Shown here piece after piece: positions 7,334 through 15,454 of a stretch of 54,818 nt of DNA. How positions within the stretch are numbered: position 1 is the first letter of the stretch; each line of letters opens with the position of its first letter. A program made the position numbers and the translations under genes. Source of the stretch: JAHJGG01 sp041658785 (GTDB lineage Bacteria > Patescibacteriota > Patescibacteriia > Magasanikbacterales > UBA922); contig JBAZZL010000005.1 of the NCBI GenBank assembly GCA_041658785.1, positions 1 through 54,818 on the forward strand, given 5' to 3'. Below the pieces are notes generated by a model that worked only from the letters and a program-made list of their open reading frames with translations, searched no databases and was not told where the DNA came from.

Positions 7334-8776
7334 ATGAATTTGAATGAGTTAACAATTACCAAAGCCCGTACCGGCCTTGATCGTAAGGAATTCTCCTCCG
7401 TTGAACTGACAACGACTTGTTTGGATCGCATCAAAAAACGCAACCAAGAAATCAACGCGTTTATTACCGTTACTGAAGAGCTGGCCATGGAAGAAGCGAA
7501 AAAGGCCGACGAGTTGATTGCCAAGAAAAAACAACAGCCGCTTACCGGTATTCCCTATGGCGTTAAGGATGCTATCTGCGTCAAAGGCGTGCGGTCAACC
7601 GGCGGGGCGAGGATTTTGGATAATTATGCGCCGCCGTTTGACGCGACGGTCATCGCGAAGATTAGAGCGCAAGGCGCGGTGCTCCTCGGCAAACAGAATT
7701 GCGACGCGTTCGGACACGGGGCGAGCAATGAAAATTCAATGTACGGGCCGGTGAAAAATCCGCACGATTTGTCAAAAGTCGCCGGTGGATCGTCTGGCGG
7801 TTCGGCCGCGGCAGTGGCGGATCACATGTGTTTGTTTTCCATTGCCGAAGACACGGGCGGATCAATCCGTCTACCCTCCGCTTTTTGCGGCATTGTCGGC
7901 CTGCGTCCCAGTTATGGCCGCAACTCCCGCTATGGTATAATGCCGATGGCGAGTTCGTTGGACACGGTCGGGCCGATGGGGAAGACGGTTGAAGATGTTG
8001 CTTTGCTACAAGAGATAATGCAGGGGAGAGACGTTCGCGACGCGACGACGGTTGAGGGGGCGAAATTAAAAAAAATTAAACAGAATTATACAAAATTGGA
8101 CAAAATTAAAATTGGAATTCCGAGAGAATATTTTGAATTAGAAGGGTTGGATAAGGAAGTGAGGGAAATAATTGAAACAAAGATCAAAAGGCTTGTCCTG
8201 AGCGAAGCCGAAGGATTGAAAGATCAAAAGATTGAAGTGATTGATGTGTCGTTGCCGCATACGAAATACGCGATAGCCGTATACTACATCATCGTGCCGG
8301 CCGAGGATAGTTCCAATTTGGGGCGGCTGGACGGGTTGCGATATGGGGTTTTGACGGAGCATAAAAATTTGTACGAGGCGTACGCGAAGTCGCGGGCGCA
8401 GGGGTTTCCCGAAGAAGTGAAGAGGAGAATCATGATCGGGACTTACGCCCTGTCCGCCGGTTATTATGACGCGTATTATCGCAAGGCCCAGCGAGTGAGG
8501 ACATTAATTAAACAAGATTTTGAAAGAGCATTTGAACAGGTAGATGTGCTGGTTACTCCTACGGCGCCGTATCCCGCCTTTGGGTTGGGCGAGAAAAGGG
8601 ACGATATTTTGGAAATGTATTTAGCAGATGTGTTTGAAGTACCCGCCTCGGTGGCAGGGGTACCGGCGATTTCCGTTCCGGCGGGTAAAACAAAAGCGGG
8701 TCTGCCTGTTGGATTGCAGGTGATTGGGCCGAGGATGGGGGAGGAGATTATTTTGCAGGTAGGCCAGTCTATTTAG
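7334..8776 (+). CDS. gatA: Asp/Glu-tRNA amidotransferase subunit A
   Basis: Amidase-signature glutaminase subunit that releases ammonia for tRNA-bound Glu/Asp amidation. The 480-residue protein keeps the catalytic triad: Lys78 (GVKDAI), the cis-Ser in GGSSGGS (Ser153) and the nucleophile Ser177 in DTGGSIR. The residue before DTGG is Glu (AEDTGG), where most GatA proteins have GSDTGG. A palindrome-derived stretch (bases 8188-8216) encodes KRLVLSEAEGLKDQK in a variable region before the SLPHTKYAIAVYY block. The gene follows gatC through a perfect hairpin and is probably co-transcribed with it. Confidence 0.95.
   Translation: MNLNELTITKARTGLDRKEFSSVELTTTCLDRIKKRNQEINAFITVTEELAMEEAKKADELIAKKKQQPLTGIPYGVKDAICVKGVRSTGGARILDNYAPPFDATVIAKIRAQGAVLLGKQNCDAFGHGASNENSMYGPVKNPHDLSKVAGGSSGGSAAAVADHMCLFSIAEDTGGSIRLPSAFCGIVGLRPSYGRNSRYGIMPMASSLDTVGPMGKTVEDVALLQEIMQGRDVRDATTVEGAKLKKIKQNYTKLDKIKIGIPREYFELEGLDKEVREIIETKIKRLVLSEAEGLKDQKIEVIDVSLPHTKYAIAVYYIIVPAEDSSNLGRLDGLRYGVLTEHKNLYEAYAKSRAQGFPEEVKRRIMIGTYALSAGYYDAYYRKAQRVRTLIKQDFERAFEQVDVLVTPTAPYPAFGLGEKRDDILEMYLADVFEVPASVAGVPAISVPAGKTKAGLPVGLQVIGPRMGEEIILQVGQSI
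8188..8216. repeat. Dispersed repeat inserted in frame in gatA
   Basis: The core TTGTCCTGAGCGAAGCCGAA belongs to a family seen outside genes at 19279-19300 (CTTGCCCTGAGCGAAGC) and 22223-22246. In gatA it is bracketed by a near-direct repeat AAAGATCAAAAG (8179-8190 and 8219-8230), like a target-site duplication. The frame stays open. Confidence 0.6.
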
Positions 8777-9295
8777 TGCATACGGATATCCGGATAATCC
8801 AGATTTTCGGATAATTTAATTTAGATTTAGAGAAATTTTTAGAATATGAAGGAGGAGAAATTATTGTATAAAGAATTGAGTTACGTAATTCGCGGATTGC
8901 TTTTTCAGGTACATAATGAGTTGGGTCAGTATCGTAATGAGAAACAGTATGGCGATGCTTTTGCGGCCAAGCTCAATGTCACAAATATAAAGTATGAACG
9001 GGAAAAGATTTTACCGAAAAGTTTTGTTGGTGAAAAAAGCGGCAGGAATCGAGTGGATTTTATTGTTGAAGACAAGATAATAGTAGAGCTGAAATGCGTT
9101 CATTTTTTGAGCAAGGATGATTATTTCCAGTGCCAGCGTTATTTAGTTAGTAAAAATTTAGATTTAGCATTGTTAGTTAATTTTCGTCCAAAATTTTTAA
9201 GGGTACAAAGAGTGTTAAATCATGAAAAGTTCGATAAAAATAAAAAATAGCAGCTAACATCCGTAGGTCTGGATTATTAGGATATCCGGATACAT
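8777..9295. repeat. Inverted-arm element enclosing a second GxxExxY gene
   Basis: The left arm 8777-8814 (words ACGGATATCCGGATAATCCAG and TTCGGAT) and the right arm 9257-9295 (words CTGGATTATTAGGATATCCGGAT) are imperfect inverted repeats. They differ in sequence from the element at 2395-2870 but have the same plan: arm, GxxExxY gene, arm. The left arm begins on the base after the gatA stop, and the right arm ends 7 bases before the next start codon. Confidence 0.6.
8846..9250 (+). CDS. GxxExxY family protein
   Basis: A 134-residue protein with the N-terminal block LLFQVHNELGQYRNEKQY, a variant of the G-x-x-E-x-x-Y signature. A PD-(D/E)XK-like strand pair follows (RVDFIVEDKIIVELK: D, then E-x-K). 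An AAGGAGG-type site overlaps the first codons (ATGAAGGAGGAG), so it cannot serve this start. Like the copy at 2448-2858 it is enclosed by inverted arms and carries no other gene. Nuclease function is a family inference only. Confidence 0.78.
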   Translation: MKEEKLLYKELSYVIRGLLFQVHNELGQYRNEKQYGDAFAAKLNVTNIKYEREKILPKSFVGEKSGRNRVDFIVEDKIIVELKCVHFLSKDDYFQCQRYLVSKNLDLALLVNFRPKFLRVQRVLNHEKFDKNKK

Positions 9296-9302
9296 AATAA
9301 TT

Positions 9303-10667
9303 ATGGACCAAAAAATGCGAACTAAAACCATGCCAATCCGACATGAAGGTATGAAAGAGGACTTCAGTTACGCCATCAACAAAGCCGGCGAGTATCGCGA
9401 ATCGTGGCGGATTTTTCGGATTATGGCCGAGTTTGTGGAAGGGTATCAGCTCATGGCGTCTTTGGAGAATGATGTTACCGTGTTCGGCTCGGCGCGGACT
9501 AAAAAAACGGATAGATATTACCAGATCGCCGAAGAGCTGGGCGCGTTGCTTGGAAAAAACGGTTATGTAACGATTACCGGCGGGGGACCCGGAATAATGG
9601 AAGCGGCGAACAAAGGAGCGAATGAGGCCGGCGGCGAGTCGGTCGGACTCAATATTCAATTGCCGTTTGAACAACGGGTTAATCCCTATGTCAAAAAAGC
9701 CCTCGGCTTTTATTATTTTTTCACCCGCAAAGTGATGCTCACTTCGCCCTCGGAGGCGTTCGTGTATTTTCCGGGCGGTTTTGGCACGCTGGACGAATTT
9801 TTTGAAGTGATTGATCATATTGAAATCGGCAAAATGTGCCAGGTGCCGATTGTGCTCGTCGGCTCCGAATACTGGAATCGGCTTTTGGATTTTTTAAAGA
9901 CAAGCTGTTGCACGCAGGGGACGATCAACGAGGAACAGTTGAAAAATTTAATCGTGGTGGACAGCGCCGCGGACGCTTTTGCCGCGATTAACGAAAAAAA
10001 AGGAATGAAAAATCAGTGCGAACTTTCGGCCACCAATTTTCACAGCAACCAGAACATGGACTGGCGCGTGTTTCGCATTATGGCCGAGCTGGTGGAAGGA
10101 TTTGAATTTTTGACTGGTCTCGGAGAAGATATTTCAGTGCTCGGCACCAAAAGCATCCGGCCGGAGAGCGTTTACTACGAATCGGCCTACCGTCTGGGAC
10201 AGATGATCGCGGACAATAAAATGGCAACCATTACCGGCGGATCCACCGGCATTGCCGAAGCGGCGAACAAAGGCGCGTTTGAACACGGCGGGGTTTCGGT
10301 CGGCATTGGCATGGAGGTGCACGGCCAGGCGCGGATGAATCAGTATGTGAGCAAAGCCATCACTTTCAGTTTTCCCTTTACCCGCAAACTGATCATCACG
10401 GCTCCATCCAAGGCCTTCGTCTTTTACCCGGGCGGCTTTGGCACTTTGCATCATTTGTTTGAAGTGCTGACCCTGGTTGAAACCAAAAAAATCGCGCCCA
10501 TGCCGGTGATTCTTTATGATCATAAATTCTGGGAGCCGCTGCATATGTTTATCAAGGAGTTTTTGGTGCATAAGTTTGAGACGATTTCGGATGAGGATGA
10601 TGAACTTTATCAGATTGTTGATGGTGAATCTGCGGTGATGGAGATAATTAATGAAGCGCGGAACTAA
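9303..10667 (+). CDS. Tandem LOG-domain (TIGR00730-like) protein
   Basis: LOG-fold proteins hydrolyse nucleoside monophosphates, in plants and many bacteria releasing cytokinin bases. The 454-residue protein is two LOG domains in one chain. The first (about 40-225) has GGGPGIMEAANKGA and an intact PGGFGTLDE (about 156-164). The second (about 255-450) has GGSTGIAEAANKGA and PGGFGTLHH (about 375-383), where the catalytic Glu of PGGxGTxxE is His. The halves share WRIFRIMAE.VEG openings, so this is an internal duplication with a probably inactive second site. The true substrate in this organism is unknown. Confidence 0.85.
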   Translation: MDQKMRTKTMPIRHEGMKEDFSYAINKAGEYRESWRIFRIMAEFVEGYQLMASLENDVTVFGSARTKKTDRYYQIAEELGALLGKNGYVTITGGGPGIMEAANKGANEAGGESVGLNIQLPFEQRVNPYVKKALGFYYFFTRKVMLTSPSEAFVYFPGGFGTLDEFFEVIDHIEIGKMCQVPIVLVGSEYWNRLLDFLKTSCCTQGTINEEQLKNLIVVDSAADAFAAINEKKGMKNQCELSATNFHSNQNMDWRVFRIMAELVEGFEFLTGLGEDISVLGTKSIRPESVYYESAYRLGQMIADNKMATITGGSTGIAEAANKGAFEHGGVSVGIGMEVHGQARMNQYVSKAITFSFPFTRKLIITAPSKAFVFYPGGFGTLHHLFEVLTLVETKKIAPMPVILYDHKFWEPLHMFIKEFLVHKFETISDEDDELYQIVDGESAVMEIINEARN

Positions 10668-10787
10668 AATTCACCTAATTCACCTAATTTCTAATTCACC
10701 TAATAAAATGTCAAATTCAAAAATTGGAAATTGGATATTGGTAATTTTATCAGGTGAATTAGGTGAATTAGAAATTAGGTGAATTAA
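10668..10787. repeat. Hairpin filling the LOG-lgt junction
   Basis: The left arm (10668-10705) is built of AATTCACCTAATT units and the right arm (10752-10786) of AATTAGGTGAATT units; they pair over more than 30 bases with a one-unit slip. The left arm starts directly after the upstream stop and the right arm ends 7 bases before the lgt ATG. The sequence differs from the ACGGATT family, but position and architecture are the same. Confidence 0.8.
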
Positions 10788-10793
10788 CATATC

Positions 10794-11588
10794 ATGCTTC
10801 CTTACTTTCACCTCACAATCATACACCTCGGCCCCCTCACTATCCAAATCTGGGGCCTAATCGTCGCCCTCGGCATGTTTTTATCGCTGATTATTTTATG
10901 GTACCGAGGAAAAAAGTTAGGGGCCGATGTTGAGCAGTTGTTGGATCTGACAATCTGGGTGATAATCAGCGGATTGATTTTTTCGCGCGTTTTTCACGTT
11001 GTTTTTTACGAGCCGGCGTACTATTTTTCCGCTCCGCTGGAAATGTTAAAAATATGGAAAGGCGGGATGTCGTCGTTTGGCGGCATTGTCGGCGGCGCGC
11101 TGGGATTTTTTTGGTATGTGTGGCGAAAGAAGATCGCGAAACAAGCAATCATTCCTATTCTGGACCAAATATGCCTTGCCGCCATTTTCGGTTGGATTGT
11201 CGGTCGGTTCGGTTGCGTTTTGACGCACCTGCACCCGGGCCGGCTGTCGGATAGTTTTTTGGCGGTTAAATTCCCGGACGGCCCGCGATTGGATATGGCG
11301 GTGATTGAGATATTGTTTTTAATTCCGCTCGCGGCGGTGTTTTTTAGATTAAGAAATAAAAAAATGTTCAACGGATTTTTTCTTTCCGCGCTTTTAATTT
11401 ATTACGGCATCCTCCGTTTCATTCTTGACTTCTTTCGCGCCACCGACCTCATGGGCGCCGACGCGCGCTACCTTGGGTTGACTCCGGCGCAGTATTTTGG
11501 TATTTTGATTGCGGTCGTTGGGGTGGTGTTGTCATTCCGAGCGAAACGAAATGGAGTCCGGACCAAGTCGGGACGGAATGAAGTGTAG
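10794..11588 (+). CDS. lgt: Prolipoprotein diacylglyceryl transferase
   Basis: Membrane enzyme that moves diacylglycerol from phosphatidylglycerol to the lipobox cysteine of prolipoproteins. The 264-residue protein has about seven hydrophobic segments. It shows the family blocks GGMSSFGGIVGG and GWIVGRFGCVLTHLHPGR (normally GRxGNFxNxExxG), so the signature is divergent but recognisable. The last 18 residues (SFRAKRNGVRTKSGRNEV) are encoded by a dispersed repeat, so the original C-terminus was replaced or extended by repeat insertion. Confidence 0.85.
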   Translation: MLPYFHLTIIHLGPLTIQIWGLIVALGMFLSLIILWYRGKKLGADVEQLLDLTIWVIISGLIFSRVFHVVFYEPAYYFSAPLEMLKIWKGGMSSFGGIVGGALGFFWYVWRKKIAKQAIIPILDQICLAAIFGWIVGRFGCVLTHLHPGRLSDSFLAVKFPDGPRLDMAVIEILFLIPLAAVFFRLRNKKMFNGFFLSALLIYYGILRFILDFFRATDLMGADARYLGLTPAQYFGILIAVVGVVLSFRAKRNGVRTKSGRNEV

Positions 11589-11703
11589 TCGAGGAATCTT
11601 TTAAAGCTGATGACAAGGGGATTAGCAACGTTCTGCTGACGCCGTAGATGTCAGCGTTGAAAGATCCTTCATCCCGATGCGAATCGGGATTCAGGATGAC
11701 AAT
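11529..11703. repeat. TGTCATTCCGAGC-type palindromic repeat overlapping the end of lgt
   Basis: The left end TGTCATTCCGAGCGAAACGA lies inside lgt and the right end reads GATTCAGGATGACAAT (to 11703), giving the paired termini TGTCAT/ATGACA. Inner arms include GAGGAATCTTTTAAAGCTGATGAC against GTTGAAAGATCC. The same family (TGTCATTCCGA...) recurs at 19228 and 20278. Confidence 0.65.
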
Positions 11704-11751
11704 AAAAATTTGACAAAGATTCTATATTGTGCTATTTTAAAACCAGCTAAC

Positions 11752-11793
11752 CCCCCCCGTCCCTGTTCCCGCAAGGGAACACGGCGGGTGTTT
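11752..11793 (+). terminator. Terminator-like hairpin just before the NYN remnant
   Basis: CCCCCGTCCCTGTTCCC pairs with GGGAACACGGCGGG around GCAA, followed by a T7 run ending 4 bases before the ATG at 11798. It would end transcripts coming from lgt. Confidence 0.7.
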
Positions 11794-11797
11794 TTTT

Positions 11798-12107
11798 ATG
11801 GACGAAAAAAATCCACCCTCGCGATTGGCGGTATATATTGACGGAAGCAATTTTTATCACAAATTAAGATCATTAGATATTTCCCATCTGTCGTTATTTG
11901 ATTATCGCGGATTGGTGGAGTGGCTGGCCGTTGGCAGAGCGATTGTCTTATGCAATTATTATGTCGGCCTGGTGCGGACAAAAACCACCAATGAAAAGGG
12001 ACAGCTTCTGCGGCCACGCTCCCAGCCATGCCTTGGTGGCGCAGGCAAGTTTGTCTCGCTTGCTGATTAAGCAGGAGATAGAACGGTTTGCAAAAAAATT
12101 ATTGTAA
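11798..12107 (+). pseudogene. Truncated NYN-domain (LabA-like) gene
   Basis: The first 70 or so codons read as a normal NYN nuclease start (RLAVYIDGSNFYHKL, then YYVGLVRTK). The frame is then broken by a dispersed palindrome (about 12017-12054, words CCAGCCATGCCTTGGTGG) and stops at 12070. In the +1 frame the sequence SLSRLLIKQEIERFAKKLL continues to 12107, which looks like a relic of the following helix. The rest of the domain, including the SGDSDF-type catalytic block, is missing. A tRNA gene starts 2 bases later. An intact NYN gene is at 21408-22049. Confidence 0.7.
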
Positions 12108-12108
12108 G

Positions 12109-12193
12109 GGAAGGTTCGCCTAGTGGTTTATGGCGCGCGCTTGGAAAGCGCGTATCCCGCAAGGGATCGAGGGTTCGAATCCCTCACCTTCCG
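12109..12193 (+). tRNA. tRNA-Ser (anticodon GGA)
   Basis: The acceptor GGAAGGT (12109-12115) pairs with ACCTTCC (12186-12192), with discriminator G. The anticodon loop reads CTTGGAAAG, giving GGA. A long variable arm (TCCCGCAAGGGA) and T-arm GGGTTCGAATCCC are present. CCA is not encoded. Confidence 0.95.
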
Positions 12194-12307
12194 CAGGTCG
12201 GGAATTGGTATTGAATTTTTTGCCTTTCAAAATAAAGTTCTAGCCGATGTTTTTCAGAAATGTTGGAATTTCGGCCGGCGAATTTTGAGAAAGTATAATA
12301 TTTTTTT

Positions 12308-12940
12308 ATGAAAACTATAGAGGAAATATTTAGTAGTTTTTACGAGATGCGTTTAAAAGGAATTGATGTTGATGGTGTATTAAAAAATAAAATCGCCGAA
12401 GGAAATTATCAATTTGTTTTAGGTTTCGTTAAATCTAAAAATATTCTCTTAAACAATGAGGTTGGAAATGCTGATTTGTATTTACGATTTAGACTTTTAC
12501 GTTCACGACAAATAGGTTCTGCAGGAGAAGCTTTGTTTAAAATCGACTATGAGCGTATTGCCGGTGATGGTGTGCTTAAAAAATTCGAGAGAGGAAACCA
12601 AAAACAACTGAATCCCGATTTTTTAGAATTAAAAAAGAATAAATATATTGAAGTAAAAACCGCAACTATTTATAAGGGTAATAAATTTATTTTCGAACAA
12701 ATTCGTTTAAAAGATCCCAGGATTAGTTATTATATCTTTCTTGGGATAACACCCGAAGGGAAGTTTTATTGGGTTTTGAATAAGAAAGATATTAGAGCCG
12801 GCAGGCCAATCTTTGGTGCAAAATTTTCTCCGCAACACAGTACTGCGGGGTCAAATGCTACCTATCAATGGCACCCAGCTTACGCACAGATGGAAGGGTC
12901 TGCTATAAAACCAAAGGATTTATTCTCCGTAATTATTTAG
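12308..12940 (+). CDS. PD-(D/E)XK nuclease, probable restriction endonuclease
   Basis: A 210-residue protein with a PD-(D/E)XK pattern: Glu74 in GSAGEALF, PD at 103-104 (NPDFLEL) and the E-x-K pair Glu115/Lys117 in YIEVKTA. I do not recognise a named restriction family. The gene is tail-to-tail with the LexA-methyltransferase gene (4 bases between stops), the usual placement of a restriction gene beside its methylase. A TATAAT hexamer at 12294-12299 lies so close to the ATG that the mRNA would be nearly leaderless. A short palindrome (CCGCA...TGCGG near 12830-12848) lies in frame near the C-terminus. Confidence 0.65.
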   Translation: MKTIEEIFSSFYEMRLKGIDVDGVLKNKIAEGNYQFVLGFVKSKNILLNNEVGNADLYLRFRLLRSRQIGSAGEALFKIDYERIAGDGVLKKFERGNQKQLNPDFLELKKNKYIEVKTATIYKGNKFIFEQIRLKDPRISYYIFLGITPEGKFYWVLNKKDIRAGRPIFGAKFSPQHSTAGSNATYQWHPAYAQMEGSAIKPKDLFSVII

Positions 12941-12944
12941 TTGT

Positions 12945-15428
12945 TTATACCTCTTTATAAATATATTGTCGCCACTTTTCCGGCATCTTATAAAGAGAAA
13001 ATATCTCGTCGTCTATTTTATTTAAAGCAACTTTGAATGTTTCGTCATTTTTTGAATTTATAGCATGATTAACCAATCCTATTATTTCATCTTGTTTCTC
13101 TTGCTCCGCATTAACTAAAGGTAATTTTTCTAAATTGCCGCGAAGTACTCTGACAGTAAAAAAAGATTTACTATAAAAAAATTGCATCAGTTTTGAGTTT
13201 AATAAGGCCAAAATATATTTGGTCTTTAATTTTTCTATTTTAGGGACAAAGGCGTTGGCGTTGTTTAAAGTAAAATATTGTTTATCATCGTAAGCAAAAG
13301 AAAGTTTTTCTCCGATAAATTTATAGATAATTTTCTCCGGTACAGTATAATATTCTTTTGGAGCGATTTGTTGAAGTATATTTTTATCGTAGATAAAATA
13401 ATTACCAGTGAAGTTGATTTTATATTTACTTATATCCTTGCCCACTATAATTGGGGAGTATCTGTCGTCTTTTTTTTCTTGGATCAAATATTTTTTATTG
13501 TTCCCCGTTACTATACCTAGTATAAACAAAGCGTTATCTTTCAGATAGCAATTTTTTTGTGCGAGAATATGGTTTAGTATTTCTTCTGTTTCACCAACCT
13601 GATTGATGTTGAAGATATTGTCTGCGGATTTTTCAAAGTTTTTTTGGATTATCATTTTGTGTTCTGTTTGTCCATTAAAAACACCATTTTCTATACTTAT
13701 CTCATTCTTTTCTCTGGTTGCTTTATCTTTTTCTTGTTGAAAAATCATTACTAAACAAGGAGCATAAACTTTTTGAAATATATCCCCACTAATTCCAAGT
13801 AGCTGTATTTTTGCCCGGTCTAATATTTGTAAGCGAGAAAGTTGGTGGACTTTAATTTTAAGATAAGCCTCGGGTATTAAATATCCCAATTTTCCGTTTT
13901 CCTTGAGAAAATCAAAGGCGCGCTCAATGAAGAGGGTAAATGTGTTAAGTCCGTTTTTACCAATTTCATAATGGTTTTTGTAATATTTTTTTTGTTTTTC
14001 ATCTAAATTGGCTCCCCACGGAGGATTGCCCACTAGATAATCGATACTATTTTTATATTTATCTAATTGATTTGATTCTAATAGATTTGAATCTCTTTTG
14101 AGTGTATCCGCCGTTAAAATATTAAATTTGCCTATATAAGTGCCACTGGATTTCAAAAATAAATTAAGCTTGGTCAAATTGATGGCAATTTTGTCTATAT
14201 CAAAACCAATCAAATGGTCCTTAATAATATTGGCATGTATTTCTGTTTCGTTTTTTTCGCCGATTTCTTTATATTGATTATATAAAATATCGTATGCCTC
14301 CAACAAAAATTGTCCTGATCCGCAGGCCGGATCTAGAATCTTTAGATCTTTGTTTTCCGCTAGATTGATTTTTATATTATCCAAAATGTATTTGACGACT
14401 TTTTTGGGAGTATAATACTGTCCGTCTTCTTTTCGTCCGCTCTGCGGTCTGATACTTTGATATATAAAACCGAGCATATCATCGTCGCAGGCGCTAAAAT
14501 TATATTTTTTTAAGATGTCTTCCAAGATCCTAACGTCATCCTTGGTAAATTTTATGTCATTTAGATTTAGTTCTTTCAAAATTTCATTTATCGTCTGTGT
14601 GTTGGTATTTATTTTTTTTGTATTGGCGATGTGCCTAAAAATTTCTTGTAAAATTAGACCATCAATAATTTGTGTTTTAAAAAAATCGTCTTTCGTGTGA
14701 AAACCGTATTTAAATATGACGATATCCCTAAAATTTACCAGTTCATTTATGAGTTGATCCAAGTTCACGCTTTTCTCCGAGTATTCTTTGGAAACGATGT
14801 ACTCCTCGTTACTAGAAATTTGTTCAATATTAGTGTTATTTTCAAAATTTCTGATAACACTGACTACCTTACCTTGAACAAGTAAATTTTTTACAAAGAT
14901 TGGCTTCATTTCAGGGTTTGCCGGTTGTAATCTAAAACCAGTTTGAAATCTATATATTTTTTTTAAGGTCGCTTCATTGCCATTTATTATGGCCACCACT
15001 GTTTCACCATTACTGGCGGTATTTTGTTTTCTGATTACCACTGTATCACCATTAAAAATTCCTTCTTCAATCATGGAATTGCCCCGCACCCTCAAAGCAA
15101 AATGTTCGCCGGCGCCAGATAAATTGGCGCGCGGAACGGTTATGGTTTCATATTGTTCAAATACTTCAATTGGACTGCCAGCCGCGATGTATCCTTTTAG
15201 CGGTATTTCGACCAAATCAGAAGTATTTTGAATCTCAATACCGCGAATGTAGTTATTTTTTTTGATAAGCCCCTTTTTAACTAACTCCTCAACATGTTCG
15301 TGTATCGTTCCTATCGCACGTTTAAAATGCCTACCGATCTCCTCGATAGTTGGGGAGACACCATGTTTTTCGGTGTATGAGGCGATAAAATCTAATATCC
15401 CTTTTTGTTTTTTGGTCAGAGTGGCCAT
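12945..15428 (-). CDS. LexA repressor fused to N6-adenine DNA methyltransferase
   Basis: One uninterrupted 827-residue frame. Residues 1-195 are a complete LexA: winged helix (KKQKGILDFI, GVSPTIEEIG), Ala-Gly cleavage site A83-G84 in GYIAAGSPIE, nucleophile Ser118 (GNSM) and general base Lys156 (EATLKK). After a linker and helical region comes an Eco57I/TaqI-like methyltransferase: motif X GQYYTP (336-341), motif I DPACGSG (366-372) and catalytic motif IV NPPW (468-471). A TaqI-type target-recognition region near the C-terminus contains LNSKLMQFFYSKS. Both halves keep their catalytic residues. By analogy, RecA filaments would trigger self-cleavage at A83-G84 and free the methyltransferase from its DNA-binding domain. 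That regulation is inferred. It faces a nuclease gene. Confidence 0.88.
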   Translation of the reverse strand: MATLTKKQKGILDFIASYTEKHGVSPTIEEIGRHFKRAIGTIHEHVEELVKKGLIKKNNYIRGIEIQNTSDLVEIPLKGYIAAGSPIEVFEQYETITVPRANLSGAGEHFALRVRGNSMIEEGIFNGDTVVIRKQNTASNGETVVAIINGNEATLKKIYRFQTGFRLQPANPEMKPIFVKNLLVQGKVVSVIRNFENNTNIEQISSNEEYIVSKEYSEKSVNLDQLINELVNFRDIVIFKYGFHTKDDFFKTQIIDGLILQEIFRHIANTKKINTNTQTINEILKELNLNDIKFTKDDVRILEDILKKYNFSACDDDMLGFIYQSIRPQSGRKEDGQYYTPKKVVKYILDNIKINLAENKDLKILDPACGSGQFLLEAYDILYNQYKEIGEKNETEIHANIIKDHLIGFDIDKIAINLTKLNLFLKSSGTYIGKFNILTADTLKRDSNLLESNQLDKYKNSIDYLVGNPPWGANLDEKQKKYYKNHYEIGKNGLNTFTLFIERAFDFLKENGKLGYLIPEAYLKIKVHQLSRLQILDRAKIQLLGISGDIFQKVYAPCLVMIFQQEKDKATREKNEISIENGVFNGQTEHKMIIQKNFEKSADNIFNINQVGETEEILNHILAQKNCYLKDNALFILGIVTGNNKKYLIQEKKDDRYSPIIVGKDISKYKINFTGNYFIYDKNILQQIAPKEYYTVPEKIIYKFIGEKLSFAYDDKQYFTLNNANAFVPKIEKLKTKYILALLNSKLMQFFYSKSFFTVRVLRGNLEKLPLVNAEQEKQDEIIGLVNHAINSKNDETFKVALNKIDDEIFSLYKMPEKWRQYIYKEV

Positions 15429-15454
15429 ATTGCGGATAATTGACTAGATGTATG

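Noticed and set aside
12294..12299. A normal promoter with leader for the nuclease gene
   Set aside because: TATAAT is present but no -35 fits and the ATG is only 8 bases after it, so I only mention it as a possible near-leaderless start.
12123..12311. 62-codon frame starting inside tRNA-Ser
   Set aside because: It overlaps most of a clear tRNA gene and ends in intergenic AT-rich sequence.
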